64,000 nt of DNA from Emcibacteraceae bacterium (GTDB lineage Bacteria > Pseudomonadota > Alphaproteobacteria > Sphingomonadales > Emcibacteraceae), in NCBI GenBank assembly GCA_021774795.1, contig JAJFIR010000047.1, positions 1-64,000 on the forward strand. Reading direction: 5' to 3'. The notes under the pieces are model-generated. The model saw only the letters and a list, made by a program, of their open reading frames with translations. It was not told where the DNA came from and ran no database searches. The position numbers and the translations under genes are program-made. Positions 60,989 through 64,000 of this stretch are shown one piece after another (position 1 is the stretch's first letter; every line of letters begins with the position of its first letter).

Positions 60989-63900
60989 CTATTCTTCTTC
61001 CATAGCAAATAGTTCTGTATTACCGCCGGTAGCAACTGTGTTAATGGTCAATGTTTTTTCGGCAGCAAATCGGTACAGGTATCTTGGTCCGCCAGCCTTT
61101 GGTCCGGTACCGGATAGCCCCTGCCCACCAAAAGGTTGAACACCCACCACTGCACCGACTATATTTCGGTTTACATAGGTGTTGCCAACATCAAGGTTAT
61201 CAAAAATATGTTTAGCACTATCTTCTATACGGCTGTGAACCCCTAAAGTAAGGCCAAAGCCCGTGTTTTGAATTTGCGTAAGAATATCATCAAGTTTCGA
61301 TGCTTTATAACGGATCACATGCAAAATAGGGCCAAATACTTCCTTCTTTAATTCATCGAGCGACTTGATTTCATAAAGACGTGGTCCAAAGAACGTGCCT
61401 TTAGCATATTCAGATGGTCCTTCAAGTGCGTGCAGCAGTGTCGCTTCTTCGTTCATTTTTGCAGTATGAGCAACGAGCAATTCACGTGCATCTTGATCAA
61501 TTACCGGCCCAACATCCGTAGATAGTTGATTGGGGTGGCCTAATGCCAGGCAATCCATCGCGCCTTTTAACATTGGGATGATTATATCCGCGACGTCGTC
61601 TTGTATGTAAAGCACACGAAGCGCAGAGCAACGTTGGCCTGCCGACTGAAAAGCTGATGAAATGGCGTCGTCGACGACCTGCTCAGGTAAGGCGGTGCTG
61701 TCAACGATCATAACATTTTGACCACCAGTTTCGGCGATCAAAGGCACAATTGCCCCCTCACGACTAGCCAGGCTGCGGTTTATAGTTTTGGCGGTATCCG
61801 TTGAACCGGTGAAAGCCACGCCACCAATTCGTTCATCCGCCACCAGTTTCGCTCCAATAGAAGCACCATCACCGGGCAGCAAATGCAGAATATCAACCGG
61901 AACCCCGCAGCTATGCATAATTTTAACGGCTTCCGCCGCCACAATAGGTGTTTGTTCGGCAGGTTTCGCAATGACCGCATTCCCGGCGGCCAGTGCCGCC
62001 GAAACCTGCCCTACAAAAATAGCGAGCGGGAAGTTCCACGGGCTAATGCATAAAAAGGTACCACGTCCCTGCAAAAATAATTCATTGCGTTCCCCGGTTG
62101 GGCCGGGGAGTAATTTACCGGCTTCAAAATTTTCCTGCGCCTGGCCCGCATAATAGCGAAGAAAATCTACGGCTTCTCGAACTTCGGATAAGCCGTCCAC
62201 CAATGTTCGTCCTGCTTCTTCTGCGATTAAGCCCATCAATTCCCGGCATCTTTCTTCCATCGCATCCGCCGCAGCATTAAGTATTCCTGCCCGCGCGGCC
62301 CCACCCATAGAATTCCACAATTTTTGCGATTTTGATGCGGCGGTCAAGGCCCGTTCAATATCTTCCTCTGTGGTCGCGCCGACTAATCCAATTTGTTCAC
62401 CAGTGGTTGGGCTTACCGCCGGCTCAGGATTATTAAAACCCATTTTTCCTGAAACAATAGGGCCGGCTTTCCAATCATGTTCAGATGAAAGGTTCGCATT
62501 CAGCACTGCAATCTCCAGCGGGTCGGAAAGCTCAAAACCAATGGCATTGTTACGAGGGTACGCCTCTCTCATCGTGTGACTTAAGATATCTTTGGGCAAC
62601 GGGATCATGCTATGTCGTTTTGGGTTTTTATTTTCAACAAGTTTGATAGTGTCTTGCATTAAATCTTCGACGGTGACGTCTTTATCCATAAACCGATTAA
62701 CGAAAGAGCTGTTGGCACCATTTTCAAGCAGACGTCTGACCAAATAAGGGAGGAGATCTTTATGGGCACCAACCGGTGCGTAAACCCGAATATTGAAATC
62801 GATATCCGTATTTTCACGGACAATGTCATAGAGAAGATGTCCCATACCGTGCAACCGTTGAAATTCGAATTCGACCGCACCTACATTCCATTTATTGGCA
62901 AGTTCTAATATTAATGCAACGGAATAGGCATTATGCGTTGCATATTGTGGATAAAACACATCCCGCGCGGCCATTAATCTTTCAGCACATACTTGATAAG
63001 AAAGATCTGTGGATGGTTTTCTTGTATAAACAGGATAATCGTTAAGCCCCATTTCCTGAGCATGTTTAATTTCACTGTCCCAATAGGCCCCTTTAACAAG
63101 ACGAACCATAAATTTACGACCCAATTCCCTGCCAAGAGTTTTCAGCCAGTCAATTACGTAAGGTGCGCGTTTTTGGTATGCCTGAACCACAATGCCCAGT
63201 CCGTCCCAATCCCGCAGTATTTCCGCGCGAGCCAGTTTTTCAAATATATCCAGGGATATATCAAGCCGGTCTGCCTCTTCCGCATCAATGGTAAAGCCGA
63301 GGTTTTTTTCTTTCGCAAGGATTGCCAGTTCCAAAATGCGTGGCACCATTATATCCATCACCATATCATGGTGAGACATTTCATAACGCGGATGAAGAGC
63401 AGAGAATTTTACCGATATTCCGCTAGCGGAATAAGGATCAGATTGATCATTTTGAGTGCCGATTTCTGTAATTGCTTCTTTATAGGCTTCAAAATAACGC
63501 TCCGCGTCGGCTATGGTTCGCGCGCCTTCGCCAAGCATATCAAATGAAAAACGTGTTTGCGCGCTATTTTCTTTTTTGCCACGACTTATTGCTTCGTCGA
63601 TGTTACGGCCAAGAACATATTGGCCGCCCATAATACGCATAGCCTGCATGATGGCCGTGCGCACAACAGGCTCACCTGCTTTTTTAATAAAACTTTTAAA
63701 CCAGTTATCCGTATCACCCTTTACGTCATATCCGAGATCTACAAATCCACCGGTTAACATCAAACCCCAGGTCGATGCATTAACGAATGTGGATTCGGAA
63801 TGTCCTTTATGATCAGACCATTTACCAGCACTGATTTTTTCTGAAATAAGTTTGTCTGCTGTGGCACCATCCGGAACTCTGAGCAACGATTCCGCAAGGC

Positions 63901-64000
63901 ACATTAACGCCACACCTTCTTTGTTAGAAAGATCGAATTCCTGAAGGAAATAATCCATGGTTCCCTGATTATCGCTTTCATCGCGCGATTTTTCAACGAG
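60989..64000 (-). CDS. putA: bifunctional proline dehydrogenase/P5C dehydrogenase PutA (5' end off window)
   Basis: At least 1003 codons are visible; the frame is open through 64000 and the ATG at 63958 is internal, since the upstream codons (LVEKSRDE) match PutA. The N-terminal part is the FAD proline dehydrogenase barrel (VRLVKGAYWDSEIKHAQEMG and EFQRLHGMG). The C-terminal half is the NAD aldehyde dehydrogenase: FISPWNFPLAIF-type CISPWNFPLAIF, AETGGQNVMIVD with the Glu, and the catalytic Cys in SAGQRCSALR. Oxidises proline to glutamate with substrate channelling. The N-terminal DNA-binding domain, if present, lies outside the window. Confidence 0.95.
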   Translation of the reverse strand, partial: LVEKSRDESDNQGTMDYFLQEFDLSNKEGVALMCLAESLLRVPDGATADKLISEKISAGKWSDHKGHSESTFVNASTWGLMLTGGFVDLGYDVKGDTDNWFKSFIKKAGEPVVRTAIMQAMRIMGGQYVLGRNIDEAISRGKKENSAQTRFSFDMLGEGARTIADAERYFEAYKEAITEIGTQNDQSDPYSASGISVKFSALHPRYEMSHHDMVMDIMVPRILELAILAKEKNLGFTIDAEEADRLDISLDIFEKLARAEILRDWDGLGIVVQAYQKRAPYVIDWLKTLGRELGRKFMVRLVKGAYWDSEIKHAQEMGLNDYPVYTRKPSTDLSYQVCAERLMAARDVFYPQYATHNAYSVALILELANKWNVGAVEFEFQRLHGMGHLLYDIVRENTDIDFNIRVYAPVGAHKDLLPYLVRRLLENGANSSFVNRFMDKDVTVEDLMQDTIKLVENKNPKRHSMIPLPKDILSHTMREAYPRNNAIGFELSDPLEIAVLNANLSSEHDWKAGPIVSGKMGFNNPEPAVSPTTGEQIGLVGATTEEDIERALTAASKSQKLWNSMGGAARAGILNAAADAMEERCRELMGLIAEEAGRTLVDGLSEVREAVDFLRYYAGQAQENFEAGKLLPGPTGERNELFLQGRGTFLCISPWNFPLAIFVGQVSAALAAGNAVIAKPAEQTPIVAAEAVKIMHSCGVPVDILHLLPGDGASIGAKLVADERIGGVAFTGSTDTAKTINRSLASREGAIVPLIAETGGQNVMIVDSTALPEQVVDDAISSAFQSAGQRCSALRVLYIQDDVADIIIPMLKGAMDCLALGHPNQLSTDVGPVIDQDARELLVAHTAKMNEEATLLHALEGPSEYAKGTFFGPRLYEIKSLDELKKEVFGPILHVIRYKASKLDDILTQIQNTGFGLTLGVHSRIEDSAKHIFDNLDVGNTYVNRNIVGAVVGVQPFGGQGLSGTGPKAGGPRYLYRFAAEKTLTINTVATGGNTELFAMEEE

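Overview
The window reads as a stretch of chromosome from a marine-type, AT-rich alphaproteobacterium. Core genes point that way: a small SRP RNA followed by dnaX, ybaB and recR, a membrane-anchored cytochrome c beside prephenate dehydratase, a PduO-type cobalamin adenosyltransferase behind a twin-helix (HIG1-like) small protein, a Coq7 hydroxylase, GluQ-RS and a PutA. I cannot name the genus; orders such as Kordiimonadales or Emcibacterales are a guess. No phage, IS transposase, rRNA operon or CRISPR array is visible.

Layout. 0.2-11 kb: tRNA-Leu(CAA), a DedA-like protein, DsbB and Coq7, then GluQ-RS, AlaX, exported hydrolases, a cyclase, a LamG lipoprotein, adenosyltransferase and glutaryl-CoA dehydrogenase. 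11-25 kb: a cytoplasmic three-subunit molybdoenzyme that best fits sulfite dehydrogenase SoeABC, flanked by two related TonB-dependent receptors; then an exported cupin, an exported M20 amidohydrolase and two tandem APC permeases, one broken by a frameshift. 25-36 kb: housekeeping (M17 aminopeptidase, NlpC/P60, cytochrome c, PheA, NudC, SRP RNA, dnaX-ybaB-recR). 36-41 kb: a molybdenum-cofactor riboswitch before moaA, a small protein with an apparent ATT start, and a compact exported amine-oxidation locus (Tat-type flavin amine oxidase, cytochrome c, two signal-peptide RidA proteins). 42-47 kb: a rhodanese/MtnA-like fusion, MTA phosphorylase, a Cys/Met-metabolism PLP enzyme and a CUT1 ABC ATPase. 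47-54 kb: an accessory-looking stretch with a coiled-coil membrane protein, a Lys/Ala-rich repeat protein, a strongly structured candidate RNA, HD-GYP, two DUF1761 paralogues, PhzF and a phosphoribosyltransferase. 54-64 kb: the substrate-binding protein and two permeases of a CUT1 importer, an M48 protease with a TerB tail, a lipoprotein adenosine deaminase, and PutA running off the window.

The strongest leads are: (1) the exported amine oxidase/cytochrome c/double RidA locus at 37.7-41.0 kb, which reads as oxidation plus imine clean-up outside the cytoplasm; (2) the candidate structured RNA at 49736-49919 ahead of an unknown 108-residue protein; (3) the M48-TerB gene, which has its own near-consensus promoter and sits between the intact 3' end of an ABC permease gene and a decayed second copy of that 3' end, the footprint of an insertion; (4) the rhodanese-MtnA fusion in a methylthioadenosine salvage operon; (5) the coiled-coil membrane protein with its repeat-protein partner.

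How the genes may work together: MTA phosphorylase, a hypoxanthine-type phosphoribosyltransferase, an exported adenosine deaminase and a CUT1 importer suggest purine and methylthio salvage at 42-61 kb. The molybdoenzyme needs the cofactor pathway started by the riboswitch-controlled moaA. The TonB receptor, cupin, amidohydrolase and permeases at 18-25 kb look like a peptide- or amide-scavenging route. These links are inferred from gene order.
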